Shown here: positions 17,173-25,845 of the stretch, in pieces
Position numbering within the stretch: position 1 is the stretch's first letter
How the letters are laid out: each line of letters begins with the position of its first letter
Translations under genes and position numbers: made by a program
Assembly (NCBI GenBank): GCA_025041175.1
Contig: JAKCFJ010000001.1
Location: 1,488,001-1,552,000 of the forward strand
Source: Halobacteriales archaeon YIM A00010
GTDB lineage: Archaea; Halobacteriota; Halobacteria; Halobacteriales; Haloarculaceae
DNA length: 64,000 nt
Reading direction: 5' to 3'
Notes under the pieces: model-generated
Database searches by the model: none
Seen by the model: the letters and a program-made list of their open reading frames with translations, nothing else
What the model was told of the DNA's origin: nothing

Positions 17173-18324
17173 ATGCAGAACGTGGAGGCCGGGGGTCTCG
17201 GCATCGGCGACGACCACCCGCCGCGGATCATGGGGGTGCTCAACGTCAGCCGGGAGTCGCCGTACGAGCCAAGCGTCTTCGACGATCCGGGGGCGGCGGC
17301 TGCCTACGCCGACGAGCAACTCATCGATGAGGGAGCGGACATCGTGGACGTTGGGCTCGAATCGGCGAACAAGCGGTTCGACGTGCTCTCAGCAGACGAG
17401 GAGTTAGCCCGCCTCGACACCGCCCTCGAGACGATCGAATCGGTGAGCGGCGACGCCGTGTTCTCCATCGAAACGCGCTACCACGAGGTCGCAAGCGCTG
17501 CGCTCGATTCGGGTTTCGACATGGTGAACGACATCTGTGGCTTTGCCGATCCCGAGATGCCCCGCGTGTGCGAACAACACGACGCCGCCGTCGTCAAGAT
17601 GGCCAGTCCGCCGGATCTCGAACGACCCGGGGCGGTCGAGACCGTCGAGGAGATCCACGACGCGTTATCGAGGAACGGCTTCACCGAGAAGACGATCGTC
17701 GATCCCGCGTTCGGCGGCTGGTCTCCCGAGAAGACGCTCGCGGACGACCGGGAGACGTTCGAGCGGCTGCGGGAGTTTCGAGGGTTAGGCCGGCCGATTC
17801 TCGTGTCGATCAACCGGAAGAACTTCCTCCGGGAACTCGCTGACCGCTCGACGGAGGACGCGCTCCCCGTTTCGCTCGCGGCGACAGCGATGGCGGTCGA
17901 GCGCGGTGCCCACGTCGTTCGCACCCACGACGTGGCTGAGACGCGGGACGCGGCCATCGTCGGAAGCGAGTTCACGCAGGATCGGCTCCGAAACGAGGAC
18001 AGCGTCGAGGAACTCGACGTGCGGACCGCTCGGGAGATCGAGCGTCACTTCGAGCGGATCGGGGCTCCGACCGAGGACGCGGACGGACCGCGATCGAGTG
18101 TGATGCGAGCGTTCGAGCTGTCGGGACTCTCCCCGGACGGTCGGGAACACCTCTCGGCGCTCGCCTCGGCCCACAACGCGACGTTCGTCCACGGTGAGCA
18201 CGAGGCGACGGGGATTCTTGCCGGGACGCCGGCTGCGCTCGGAGCGATCGCCGAGGAGAACGAGCACCCACCGCTCGCCCGGACGTTCGAAGCGATCGCG
18301 GACCGCGTGAACGGAGGTCGGTAG
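17173..18324 (+). CDS. folP: Dihydropteroate synthase
   Basis: Condenses the pterin pyrophosphate with p-aminobenzoate-type acceptors in folate synthesis. The TIM-barrel signatures are present: IMGVLNVSRESPYEPSVF (the usual NxTPDSF-type loop, here with Arg-Glu-Ser), ADIVDVGLESANKR, VNDICGFADPEM and VRTHDVAETRDA. The C-terminal 110 residues extend beyond a standard synthase. Start at 17173, preceded by aaggagggg, a strong Shine-Dalgarno. The next gene starts two bases after the stop and encodes the pterin pyrophosphokinase, the preceding pathway step. Confidence 0.9.
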   Translation: MQNVEAGGLGIGDDHPPRIMGVLNVSRESPYEPSVFDDPGAAAAYADEQLIDEGADIVDVGLESANKRFDVLSADEELARLDTALETIESVSGDAVFSIETRYHEVASAALDSGFDMVNDICGFADPEMPRVCEQHDAAVVKMASPPDLERPGAVETVEEIHDALSRNGFTEKTIVDPAFGGWSPEKTLADDRETFERLREFRGLGRPILVSINRKNFLRELADRSTEDALPVSLAATAMAVERGAHVVRTHDVAETRDAAIVGSEFTQDRLRNEDSVEELDVRTAREIERHFERIGAPTEDADGPRSSVMRAFELSGLSPDGREHLSALASAHNATFVHGEHEATGILAGTPAALGAIAEENEHPPLARTFEAIADRVNGGR

Positions 18325-18325
18325 C

Positions 18326-19003
18326 GTGGATTTTTCGGAGTGGGAGCCAATCTACGCGGCGATCGTCGAGGACCTGGATCTCGATCGCGGGGCCGATCGG
18401 CGTGCGCGTAACCGACTCGCGGACCTCACGATCCCGTTCGATCTCGGTCGGCTCGCGTTCGCCGGGGAGAGGATTGCTATCGTCGGCGGCGGACCAATCG
18501 AGGATCCCACCCCGGCCCGGCGGGCCGATCGCGTGGTGGCCGCAGGGGGTGGAATCGGGCGCTGTTGGCGCACGGACGTTCCGATCGATCTGGTGGTCAC
18601 CGATCTCGACTCCGCGCCGGAGGTGGTGGTGGAGCTGACTCACAACGGAACGCCGGTCGCGGTCGCTGCCCACGGCGACAACGTCCCAGCAATCGAGACC
18701 CACGTCCCTGCCATGGATCGGGACAACGTGCTTGCGACGACGCAGGCGAAACCCGTGGCCCACGTGGTGAACGCGGGCGGGTTCACGGACGGCGACCGCG
18801 CTGCGTTCATCGCGGATCACTGTGGTAGCGAATCGTTAGCGTTTCTCGGGTGGGATCTCGACGATTCTGGAGTGGGATCGATGAAACAGAGGAAGCTCCG
18901 GTGGGCCGAACGGCTGCTCGGGGTGCTCGAACAGCGCCGCCACGACCGCTTTGCCGTGCTCGATGGGCGGCGCGACGAAATCGATACCGACGAATTCGTG
19001 TGA
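18326..19003 (+). CDS. mptE: 6-hydroxymethylpterin pyrophosphokinase, MptE type (DUF115)
   Basis: Archaeal enzyme that pyrophosphorylates 6-hydroxymethyl-7,8-dihydropterin, replacing bacterial FolK. Family blocks are IAIVGGGPIEDPT, VVAAGGGIGRCW, IDLVVTDLDS, VAVAAHGDNVP, THVVNAGGFTDGDRA-like and LAFLGWDLD. It starts at a GTG two bases after the folP stop, so folP and mptE form a two-gene folate operon. Confidence 0.9.
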   Translation: MDFSEWEPIYAAIVEDLDLDRGADRRARNRLADLTIPFDLGRLAFAGERIAIVGGGPIEDPTPARRADRVVAAGGGIGRCWRTDVPIDLVVTDLDSAPEVVVELTHNGTPVAVAAHGDNVPAIETHVPAMDRDNVLATTQAKPVAHVVNAGGFTDGDRAAFIADHCGSESLAFLGWDLDDSGVGSMKQRKLRWAERLLGVLEQRRHDRFAVLDGRRDEIDTDEFV

Positions 19004-19036
19004 GCAGCCGATCGGTGGAGCGTGCTGTTTCTCCAG

Positions 19037-19534
19037 CTACGACTCCGTTTCGTAGACCGTCGCCCGCCGCCCGCCAGAATAGTCCTGTAGTTCGGCGGGC
19101 GAGAGCTCGAACACCGCTGTTGGCGTCCCGGCGGCCGCCCAGATCTCCTCGTGCTCGAACAGGCCCTCGTCGATGAGGATCGGCACATCGGTCGCGTGAC
19201 AGAACGGCGGCACACCGCCGATGGACCAGCCGAGCGTTCGTTTGACGTTGTCCGCGTCGGCCATCGAGACCGCTGTGGCGTCGAGCAGTTCGGCAACCGC
19301 GTCCGTGTCCACGCGATGGGCACCGCTCGTGACCACGACCACAAGCCCGTCGTCTGCCGTCACCACGATGGACGAGGCGATCTGGGCAACGTCACAGCCG
19401 ACCGCCGCCGCGGCGTCGGCCGCCGTTTTCGTTCCCTCCTGAAACACCCGGATCTCCGGGTCGAATCCGTGTCGTTCGCGCGCGTGTGTTCGGAACTCCT
19501 CGATGCTCGGGTGCATATCCGGTTTCGTTACCAC
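19037..19534 (-). CDS. YbaK/EbsC-family aminoacyl-tRNA deacylase
   Basis: Single-domain editing protein that hydrolyses mischarged tRNA (family members act on Cys- or Ala-tRNAPro). Conserved blocks are KTAADAAAAVGCDVAQIASSIV, VVTSGAHRVD, LGWSIGGVPPFCH (the glycine-rich loop) and VFELSPAELQDYSGG. The length (165) is typical. It faces the mptE gene convergently. Confidence 0.9.
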   Translation of the reverse strand: MVTKPDMHPSIEEFRTHARERHGFDPEIRVFQEGTKTAADAAAAVGCDVAQIASSIVVTADDGLVVVVTSGAHRVDTDAVAELLDATAVSMADADNVKRTLGWSIGGVPPFCHATDVPILIDEGLFEHEEIWAAAGTPTAVFELSPAELQDYSGGRRATVYETES

Positions 19535-19614
19535 CGCACCATAATCGACACGGATCGGACCGAATTCGGCTCACACGGACCGATGTCGGTCCGGCCGCCG
19601 GTTGGGACGAGCCG

Positions 19615-20013
19615 TTAGCCTTCGCGCTTGGCGTGGGCGAGGAACGCGAGCGCGCCCCCGATGAGTCCGACGTTCTTGATGAAATGGATCTGTTCGGTCT
19701 CCTTGCGCTCCTCGTCGACGGCCCAGAAGTCGTGCATCACCGGCGTGGTCCCGAGGAGGAACGTCAGCACCGACAGCGCAGCGAGTTTCGGGAGCCGCCA
19801 GAGCACGATCCCGACGCTCCCCAACAGGAGTGCCCCGCTCGCGGCCGGCACCGTCCGCTCGGGATACGGCGCGCCCTTGGCCCGCGCGTATTCGATCATG
19901 CCGTCGAGATCGCGCAGGTTGTCGATGGCCGAGAACGCGAGAACGCTCCCGAACAACAGTCGGGCCACCCGAAGGCCCAGACCGTGCGATCGTTCCGTAG
20001 TCTCCTCAGTCAT
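19615..20013 (-). CDS. DoxX-family membrane protein
   Basis: A 132-residue protein with four hydrophobic segments and DoxX features (GLRVARLLFGSVLAFSAIDNL, AASGALLLGSVGIVLW, HFIKNVGLIGGALAFLAHAK). Family members are inner-membrane proteins linked to quinone or thiol redox; no specific role can be read here. It is transcribed divergently from the helicase gene. Confidence 0.85.
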   Translation of the reverse strand: MTEETTERSHGLGLRVARLLFGSVLAFSAIDNLRDLDGMIEYARAKGAPYPERTVPAASGALLLGSVGIVLWRLPKLAALSVLTFLLGTTPVMHDFWAVDEERKETEQIHFIKNVGLIGGALAFLAHAKREG

Positions 20014-20153
20014 GGCGTCTCACCGTCGGACGATCCATACGGCTGCTACTCGCTGGATCGATTTAGACTTTATTCGTTCTTTCCGTGTGGCTCGTGGGGA
20101 CTGTTCTCACTCGCCCCGTGAGCCTTAATCGGTTCCCACGAGTAGGGCCGGTG

Positions 20154-22973
20154 ATGGAGAGCAACGCGGGCGTAGACGCGTTCACGGCGCTCGATTCGCC
20201 GGTTCGGTCGGTGCTTTCTCGCCGGGGATTCACGACCCCCACCGAGCCACAGCGCCGGGCGCTCCCGGTGCTCGCCACCGGTTCGAACGCGCTAGTCGTC
20301 GCGCCCACCGGGACCGGCAAAACCGAAACCGCGATGCTCCCGGTGTTCGATGCCCTCGTCGACACCGATCGCCACGGGATTTCGGCGCTGTACGTCACGC
20401 CGCTGCGCGCGCTGAACCGCGACATGCGCGATCGATTGGAGTGGTGGGGCGAGCAGTTAGAGATCGAGATCGATGTTCGCCACGGCGATACGACCCAGTA
20501 CCAGCGCACCAAGCAGGCCGACGACCCGCCCGACGTTCTCGTGACGACGCCGGAAACCCTGCAAGCGATGCTCACCGGCTCGAAGCTCAGACGGGCGCTG
20601 TCGGCCGTCGAGCACCTCGTCGTCGATGAGGTTCATGAGCTTGCGGGATCGAAACGCGGCGCACAGCTCTCGGTCGGTCTCGAACGGCTCCGGGCGCTGG
20701 CCGGGCCGTTCCAGCGCATCGGTCTCTCGGCGACCGTCGGCGATCCGGAAACCGTCGGGCGCTTTCTCACCGGGGATCGGGGCTGTGAGATCGTGACGAT
20801 CGACGCGGGAAGCACGCTCGACGTTCGCGTCCGAACCCCCGAAATCACACCCGAAGACGAACAGCTGGCCGGACAGCTGCTCACCGAAGCCGATGTCGCC
20901 AGCCACGTCCGCGTGATGTGTGAGATCGTCGACGAACACGAATCGACGCTGATCTTCGTCAACACCAGACAGACCGCCGAAGCGCTCGGCTCCCGGTTCA
21001 AAGCCGTCGACGCCAGCGTCGGCGTTCACCACGGCTCGCTCTCGAAGACGGCCCGGATCGACGTCGAAGACCGGTTCAAGGAGGGCGAGCTGGACGCGCT
21101 GTTGTGCACTTCTTCGATGGAGCTGGGCATCGACGTCGGGCGCATCGACCACGTGATCCAGTACTCCAGCCCGCGACAGGTTTCCCGGCTCCTCCAGCGC
21201 GTCGGGCGGGCCGGCCACCGACGGGACCGCCAGTCGACGGGAACGATCGTCACGACCCGACCGGACGACACCTTCGAGGCGCTCGCTATCGCTGACCGAG
21301 CAACCGACGGCGCAGTCGAACCGACCACTGTTCACGAGGGGAGCCTCGACACCGTCGCAAACCAGGTCGTTGGGTTGTTGATGGGCCACGGCGAGATCGG
21401 CGCGCGCCGGGCCTACGAGATCACCACCCGGGCGTACCCCTTCCGGGAGCTCTCGACTGATACGTTCCGGGAGATCATCCGGGAACTGTCCGGCAATCGG
21501 CTGCTCTGGCTCGAGGAGGACGCCGATCGACTCGAAAAATCCGGCGGAACGTGGAAGTATTTTTATGATAATCTGTCGATGATCCCGGACGAGGCGACGT
21601 ACGCCGTCGAGGACGTGGCGAGCGGCCGCCAGATCGGGACGCTCGACGAGCGCTTCGTGGTGAACTTCGCCGAGCCGGGAGAGGTGTTCATTCAGCGCGG
21701 TGAGATGTGGCGGATAGTGGAAGTCGACGACGAGGACGACTCGGTGACGGTGTCGCCGATCGAGGACCCCGGCGGGGAGGTGCCGTCGTGGACCGGCCAG
21801 GAAATTCCGGTACCGTACGCGGTGGCCCAGGGCGTCGGCTCGCTGCGGGCAACGGCCCGCCAGCAGTTCGATTCGGGACGGTCCCGGTCGGCGGTTGCCC
21901 AGTGGCTGTGCGAGCGGTATCCGACCGACGAGCACACGGCGAGCGAGGCGCTCGCCCAGATCGAGCGCCACACCGAAGCGATGCCCGACGCGGACCGTAT
22001 CGTGGTCGAGTCCCACGGGCGAGAGGTCGTCGTGAACGCTCCGTTCGGACACAAGATCAACGATACGCTCGGGCGAGTCATCTCGGCGCTGCTGGGACAG
22101 CGGACGGGATCTTCGGTCGGGTTGGAGTTCGATCCGTACCGGATCGAGCTGGAGGTTCCGCGCGGGATCTCCCGAGACGATGTCGTGGACGTGCTGGAAA
22201 CGACGACGCCCGAACACGTGGCGGGCATCATCGAACTGGCGCTGAAACGCTCGGACGTGTTGAAGTTCACGCTTGCCCAGGTCGCTGCGAAATTCGGTGC
22301 GCTCAAACGCTGGCGCGGATCCTCGTCGTTCGGGCGGACCCGCCTGCTCGATGCGCTCGCCGACACGCCGGTGTACGAGGAAGCCCTCCGCGAGGTCCAG
22401 TACGAGCAGCTCGCGGTCTCGGAGACGATCGAGCTTCTCCGCCGGATACAGGAAGGCGAGGTAACGATCGAGACGGTTTCGGGCCGAACGCCGATCGGCA
22501 CGGGGGGGCGCTCCTCGGGCCAGGAGCTGCTCACCCCCGAGAACGCCGACGCGAGCGTCGTCCAAACCGTCAAAGAACGCATTCGGGAGGACCGAATGCT
22601 GCTGTTCTGTCTGCACTGTCTGGAGTGGGAGCGAACTCAACAGGTGAAACGGGTTCCCGAACAGCCGACGTGCCCGAACTGTGAATCGACCCAGATCGCC
22701 GCGCTCAACCCGTGGGCCGATGAGGTGGTCGATGCAGTCAACGCATCCGAAAAGGACGACGAACAGGAGAAGATGACCGAACGCGCCTATCGCGCCGGGA
22801 ACCTCGTCCAGAGCCACGGCAAACGCGCCGTGATCGCGCTCGCGGCGCGCGGCGTCGGTCCCCACAACGCCGCTCGGATCATTGCGAAACTCAGGGAGAA
22901 CGAGGACGACTTCTACCGGGACATCCTCTCACAGGAACAACAGTACGCGCGGACGAAAGCGTTCTGGGACTGA
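20154..22973 (+). CDS. lhr: Lhr-type superfamily 2 DNA/RNA helicase
   Basis: A large DEAD/DEAH helicase (939 aa). Motif I APTGTGKTE (50-58), Ia TPLRALNRD, II VVDEVHELAGSKRG, III LSATVGDP, IV TLIFVNTRQTAE, V SSMELGIDVGRIDHV and VI LLQRVGRAGHRRD are intact. The winged-helix and Lhr core domains follow, and a C-terminal cysteine module (CLHCLEWERTQQ ... CPNCES) may bind zinc. Start at 20154 (MESNAGVDAF), since the longer frame adds atypical residues. Archaeal Lhr proteins act in repair of replication blocks and in RNA metabolism. Confidence 0.95.
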   Translation: MESNAGVDAFTALDSPVRSVLSRRGFTTPTEPQRRALPVLATGSNALVVAPTGTGKTETAMLPVFDALVDTDRHGISALYVTPLRALNRDMRDRLEWWGEQLEIEIDVRHGDTTQYQRTKQADDPPDVLVTTPETLQAMLTGSKLRRALSAVEHLVVDEVHELAGSKRGAQLSVGLERLRALAGPFQRIGLSATVGDPETVGRFLTGDRGCEIVTIDAGSTLDVRVRTPEITPEDEQLAGQLLTEADVASHVRVMCEIVDEHESTLIFVNTRQTAEALGSRFKAVDASVGVHHGSLSKTARIDVEDRFKEGELDALLCTSSMELGIDVGRIDHVIQYSSPRQVSRLLQRVGRAGHRRDRQSTGTIVTTRPDDTFEALAIADRATDGAVEPTTVHEGSLDTVANQVVGLLMGHGEIGARRAYEITTRAYPFRELSTDTFREIIRELSGNRLLWLEEDADRLEKSGGTWKYFYDNLSMIPDEATYAVEDVASGRQIGTLDERFVVNFAEPGEVFIQRGEMWRIVEVDDEDDSVTVSPIEDPGGEVPSWTGQEIPVPYAVAQGVGSLRATARQQFDSGRSRSAVAQWLCERYPTDEHTASEALAQIERHTEAMPDADRIVVESHGREVVVNAPFGHKINDTLGRVISALLGQRTGSSVGLEFDPYRIELEVPRGISRDDVVDVLETTTPEHVAGIIELALKRSDVLKFTLAQVAAKFGALKRWRGSSSFGRTRLLDALADTPVYEEALREVQYEQLAVSETIELLRRIQEGEVTIETVSGRTPIGTGGRSSGQELLTPENADASVVQTVKERIREDRMLLFCLHCLEWERTQQVKRVPEQPTCPNCESTQIAALNPWADEVVDAVNASEKDDEQEKMTERAYRAGNLVQSHGKRAVIALAARGVGPHNAARIIAKLRENEDDFYRDILSQEQQYARTKAFWD

Positions 22974-23280
22974 GCATCGTGCTCCCGGTCTGTGGTATCT
23001 CTGGGACCACCAACGCTGGGAACGTTCTCGTATCACTCGGTGCCGGATAGAGAGGAGCGTGTCGTGGAGAGTCTCCCTCGCACTATTTGATTCATAATAT
23101 CTAATATTGAAAAAATACAACTAGGAATATGGAGTGGGGAATGGTTCCGAATTCTCGTAGTGGAGAATGCACAGCCTTCCGGGAAATCCAATCCGTGGCG
23201 ATGTATGAAAACGGTCTCCACGCGTGTACTGAGACGCGCTGGAGCCGCCCCGGCGACACTATAAAGGAGAACAGCCGCTG
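22974..23280. other. Intergenic stretch after lhr
   Basis: About 300 bp without a credible gene. The middle (about 23085-23135) is AT-rich. Near its end, actataaag (23258-23266) plus aggag just before the next ATG could be TATA box and ribosome-binding site for the following small gene. Confidence 0.4.
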
Positions 23281-23934
23281 ATGTCCAGCGCGCCGCCATC
23301 ACCTCCGGTGTGTCGAGAATGCGGTGCACAAAAAACGACGAGGAGCGAAGAGCTAACGTATCGCTCCACACGGAAGGATTCGAAGACGAAAAGCAACCAC
23401 GGAACTGCTGATTTGACGAGCCTCGTAGGAGAACACAACCACGAAGACACGGAAACCACCGGAAAGACGACCGGGACAAAGTCAGTGAAGACCACCTCGA
23501 TCTGTCCGACACCGGGCTGTCCACAGCGGAAACGGGATCGGTGGGAGCTGCGACGATGGAAATTGGATACCGATCCGACGCTTACTGACACTCCCGAAAC
23601 CAGGGAGTGGGAGATACAGACGATCGTGAAGGACGAGAGACAGTACGTGAGGGAGATGGATGTGCTCCTATCCAGGTCTCGGACATCCGAACGGGATCAG
23701 GAAGGACACGAGAGAACAGCGCGATGGGAACGAGACACCCAGAGCCACCGAGATGAGCAACGCGAACAGGCAGCGTCCTCACAGCGAGATGATGACGATG
23801 GGGAACTGTCCAGTGACCAGTCGCCTACCACTCCGGCCAGTTCCCAGCCAACCGACGAGGAAGATACTAAGCCATGGGGCCATCCACGAGAGTCCGACAC
23901 GAGCGAGAAACAAGGATCGAACGCTACAGGGTAG
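23281..23934 (+). CDS. Hypothetical protein with two cysteine pairs
   Basis: A 217-residue very hydrophilic protein with an early CRECG and a later CPTPGCPQRK, possible halves of a zinc ribbon, then a predicted helical segment (EIQTIVKDERQYVREMDVL) and a low-complexity acidic/Ser tail. Third-position bias is weaker than in neighbouring genes. It is the last chromosomal gene before the tRNA-like remnant. No family is recognised, and it could be a degraded gene. Confidence 0.45.
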   Translation: MSSAPPSPPVCRECGAQKTTRSEELTYRSTRKDSKTKSNHGTADLTSLVGEHNHEDTETTGKTTGTKSVKTTSICPTPGCPQRKRDRWELRRWKLDTDPTLTDTPETREWEIQTIVKDERQYVREMDVLLSRSRTSERDQEGHERTARWERDTQSHRDEQREQAASSQRDDDDGELSSDQSPTTPASSQPTDEEDTKPWGHPRESDTSEKQGSNATG

Positions 23935-23951
23935 ACACACCGCCGAGAAAC

Positions 23952-23997
23952 TGCTCGGTACGGGATTTGAACCCGTGTCGCAGGCTCGAAAGGCCCG
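23952..23997 (-). other. Provirus attachment-site remnant: 3' half of a tRNA
   Basis: On the minus strand a 5-bp anticodon-type stem (CGGGC/GCCTG) closes loop CTTTCGA. A 4-nt variable region follows, then a perfect T arm (ACGGG, loop TTCAAAT, CCCGT), acceptor 3' strand ACCGAGC and discriminator A. No matching D arm lies at normal distance; a GCTCGGC that could pair with the acceptor is about 90 nt too far upstream (24083-24089). The 3' end points to the chromosome and the virus begins just to the right, as expected for a displaced tRNA 3' half at an att site. Confidence 0.65.
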
Positions 23998-24136
23998 CAA
24001 TGATTTCCTCTCCTTCGCCATCTCCGTAACTGTCCTGTGGGACAATTGATAAGCGGGCCAACCCTGCGGCCTGCGGTGATTTGCCGAGCTGTGCACTTGC
24101 TTCCGTTGTGCACACTCACGATTCACACGGGCGGGT

Positions 24137-24171
24137 ACTATAAAACCCCCACACCGCGGGCCTACAGGCCC
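24137..24171 (+). promoter_or_regulatory. Promoter and operator-like palindrome of the virion operon
   Basis: The block tactataaaa (24137-24146) is a strong archaeal TATA box 43 bp before the terminase ATG. About 25 bp downstream, where transcription should begin, lies the perfect hairpin gggcc-taca-ggccc (24158-24171). Two GTGCAC hexamers (24091-24096 and 24108-24113) lie upstream. The palindrome at the start site could bind a repressor or fold in the leader RNA. Confidence 0.55.
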
Positions 24172-24188
24172 ATCACGATTCAATCACC

Positions 24189-25823
24189 ATGCCCACCGAT
24201 CCAACCACCGATGGCTACCCGATCCAGCCGGGGGGTTCCGTCCTCGAGGCAGACCGCGAGCCCAAGCCACGGCCACCCGAGGCGTACCACCCCGGTACAG
24301 GCTCGGATCGGTACGTCCGGTTCCTGCGTGATTGGTGTGATGTGGTTCTCACCCCCGGCCAAGAGCGCATTCTGGTCGCAGTCGAGCAGAACAAATACGT
24401 CCACGTAGAGGGAGCAAACGGCTTCGGTAAGAGCTACGCTGTCGCCGGCCTCGCGCTCGCGTTTTTATACTGCAATCCGCATAGCACGGTCAACGCGACG
24501 AGCGGGGGGTACGCAACGCTTGATGATACCCTGTGGAAGCCCATCAAAACGATGTTCAAAGCGGGCGAAGAGAAGGGGCTTCCTGGTCGCACGCTCGATA
24601 ACCCGCCCATCCTGCGCACGGAGCTTCACGATGAGTGGTATTTCCGGGCCATCGCTCCGAGGGATCCGCGAGATCTCGAAGGGCGTCACAACGACCACAT
24701 GCTGTCCATCGTAGAGGAAGCCGACAAGCCCTACATCACCGAGGAGCACGTCGATTCCGCCGATTCGACCATCACGGACTCGAGAGACCGAATGGTGGTG
24801 CTCGGCAACCCGCCCGAGGACGAAGCCAACGTGGTGTGGGATCTCGATCAGTCGGACCTGTGGCACACCGAGCGGTTTTCCTCGTTCGATTCGCACAATG
24901 TCCATGTCGATTTGGGCTTGGCGGACGGTCCCAAGATTCCGGGACTTATCGAACTCTCGAAGATTAAAGAAACGTGGTGTGAATGGACGGGCGACGATTG
25001 GCCGGCGGACGACGACCGCGAAGCGGTCGCCCAACTGATCCGGTGGTCGGTCGATTCGGAGCACGAAGAGTTCCGTGAAGATCTCCCCACGCGGTGGTAT
25101 CGCCGGCGAGCGGGGGTTATGCCTCCGGCCGGCGCGGCGGCCCACCGCCCGATCACCGCCGAAGCCGCTCGGTCGGCGTGCAGTCGGCGGATGCGCGAGA
25201 CGGCCCGCCAAAGCTTCGGCATCGGCATCGACGTGGCTCGGAAGGGCGGAGATTCGATGGCGGTGGTGGTGATCCACGACGACAAGACGACCGTGGAGAT
25301 GTGGGCGGATCAGGATCATGAGGTGAACTATCGGAATATCATCGATGTGATCGATGGCCTCGGGAGAGATTCGGATACCCGGCGCACTCCAATCGCCATC
25401 GATTCGAGCGGCGAAGGCTCGGGGTTGGCCGATCGACTTGCGAACGATCCGTATCTTGATAATCCCGTTCACCGATTCGACGGCAGTGGGCAGGCCGATG
25501 ATGACACGGCGTACTACAACAAACGGGCTGAAGCGTTGGCTCGCGGCGGTGACTGGCTATCGGACGTGGCAGTGGACGACACACGCCTGAGCAAAGAACT
25601 CCACGCGTGCGCTCGGGAGATACAATACGAAGAGAGATCGATCAAGAACAATACCGTCTTTAAAGCCTCTCCGAAGGACGACCTGAAAGACCGCCTCGGT
25701 CAGTCGCCGGATGCGCTCGATGCGTACTGCATGGGGGCCTGGATCGCTGAGCGACAGCGGAATCTCGGCTCCGGAACATGGACGGGCAGCGTATCGACCG
25801 GGCGCACCGACGCGTGGAACTAA
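24189..25823 (+). CDS. terL: Terminase large subunit
   Basis: Viral DNA-packaging motor. The ATPase domain has Walker A GANGFGKS (75-82), Walker B LSIVEEAD (about 176-183) and a coupling motif (VVLGNPPEDEANVVWD). The C-terminal RNase H-like nuclease has acidic residues in GIGIDVARKGGDS and AIDSSGEGSGLAD and near LKDRLGQSPDALDAYCMG. The length (544) is normal. It is the first gene of the virion operon; no small terminase gene lies upstream in the window. Confidence 0.95.
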   Translation: MPTDPTTDGYPIQPGGSVLEADREPKPRPPEAYHPGTGSDRYVRFLRDWCDVVLTPGQERILVAVEQNKYVHVEGANGFGKSYAVAGLALAFLYCNPHSTVNATSGGYATLDDTLWKPIKTMFKAGEEKGLPGRTLDNPPILRTELHDEWYFRAIAPRDPRDLEGRHNDHMLSIVEEADKPYITEEHVDSADSTITDSRDRMVVLGNPPEDEANVVWDLDQSDLWHTERFSSFDSHNVHVDLGLADGPKIPGLIELSKIKETWCEWTGDDWPADDDREAVAQLIRWSVDSEHEEFREDLPTRWYRRRAGVMPPAGAAAHRPITAEAARSACSRRMRETARQSFGIGIDVARKGGDSMAVVVIHDDKTTVEMWADQDHEVNYRNIIDVIDGLGRDSDTRRTPIAIDSSGEGSGLADRLANDPYLDNPVHRFDGSGQADDDTAYYNKRAEALARGGDWLSDVAVDDTRLSKELHACAREIQYEERSIKNNTVFKASPKDDLKDRLGQSPDALDAYCMGAWIAERQRNLGSGTWTGSVSTGRTDAWN

Positions 25824-25845
25824 CGGATTTTCAATACCAACAACA

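Noticed and set aside
20457-22865. An 802-codon minus-strand open frame opposite the Lhr helicase
   Set aside because: High G+C creates long antisense frames; the plus strand has all helicase motifs.
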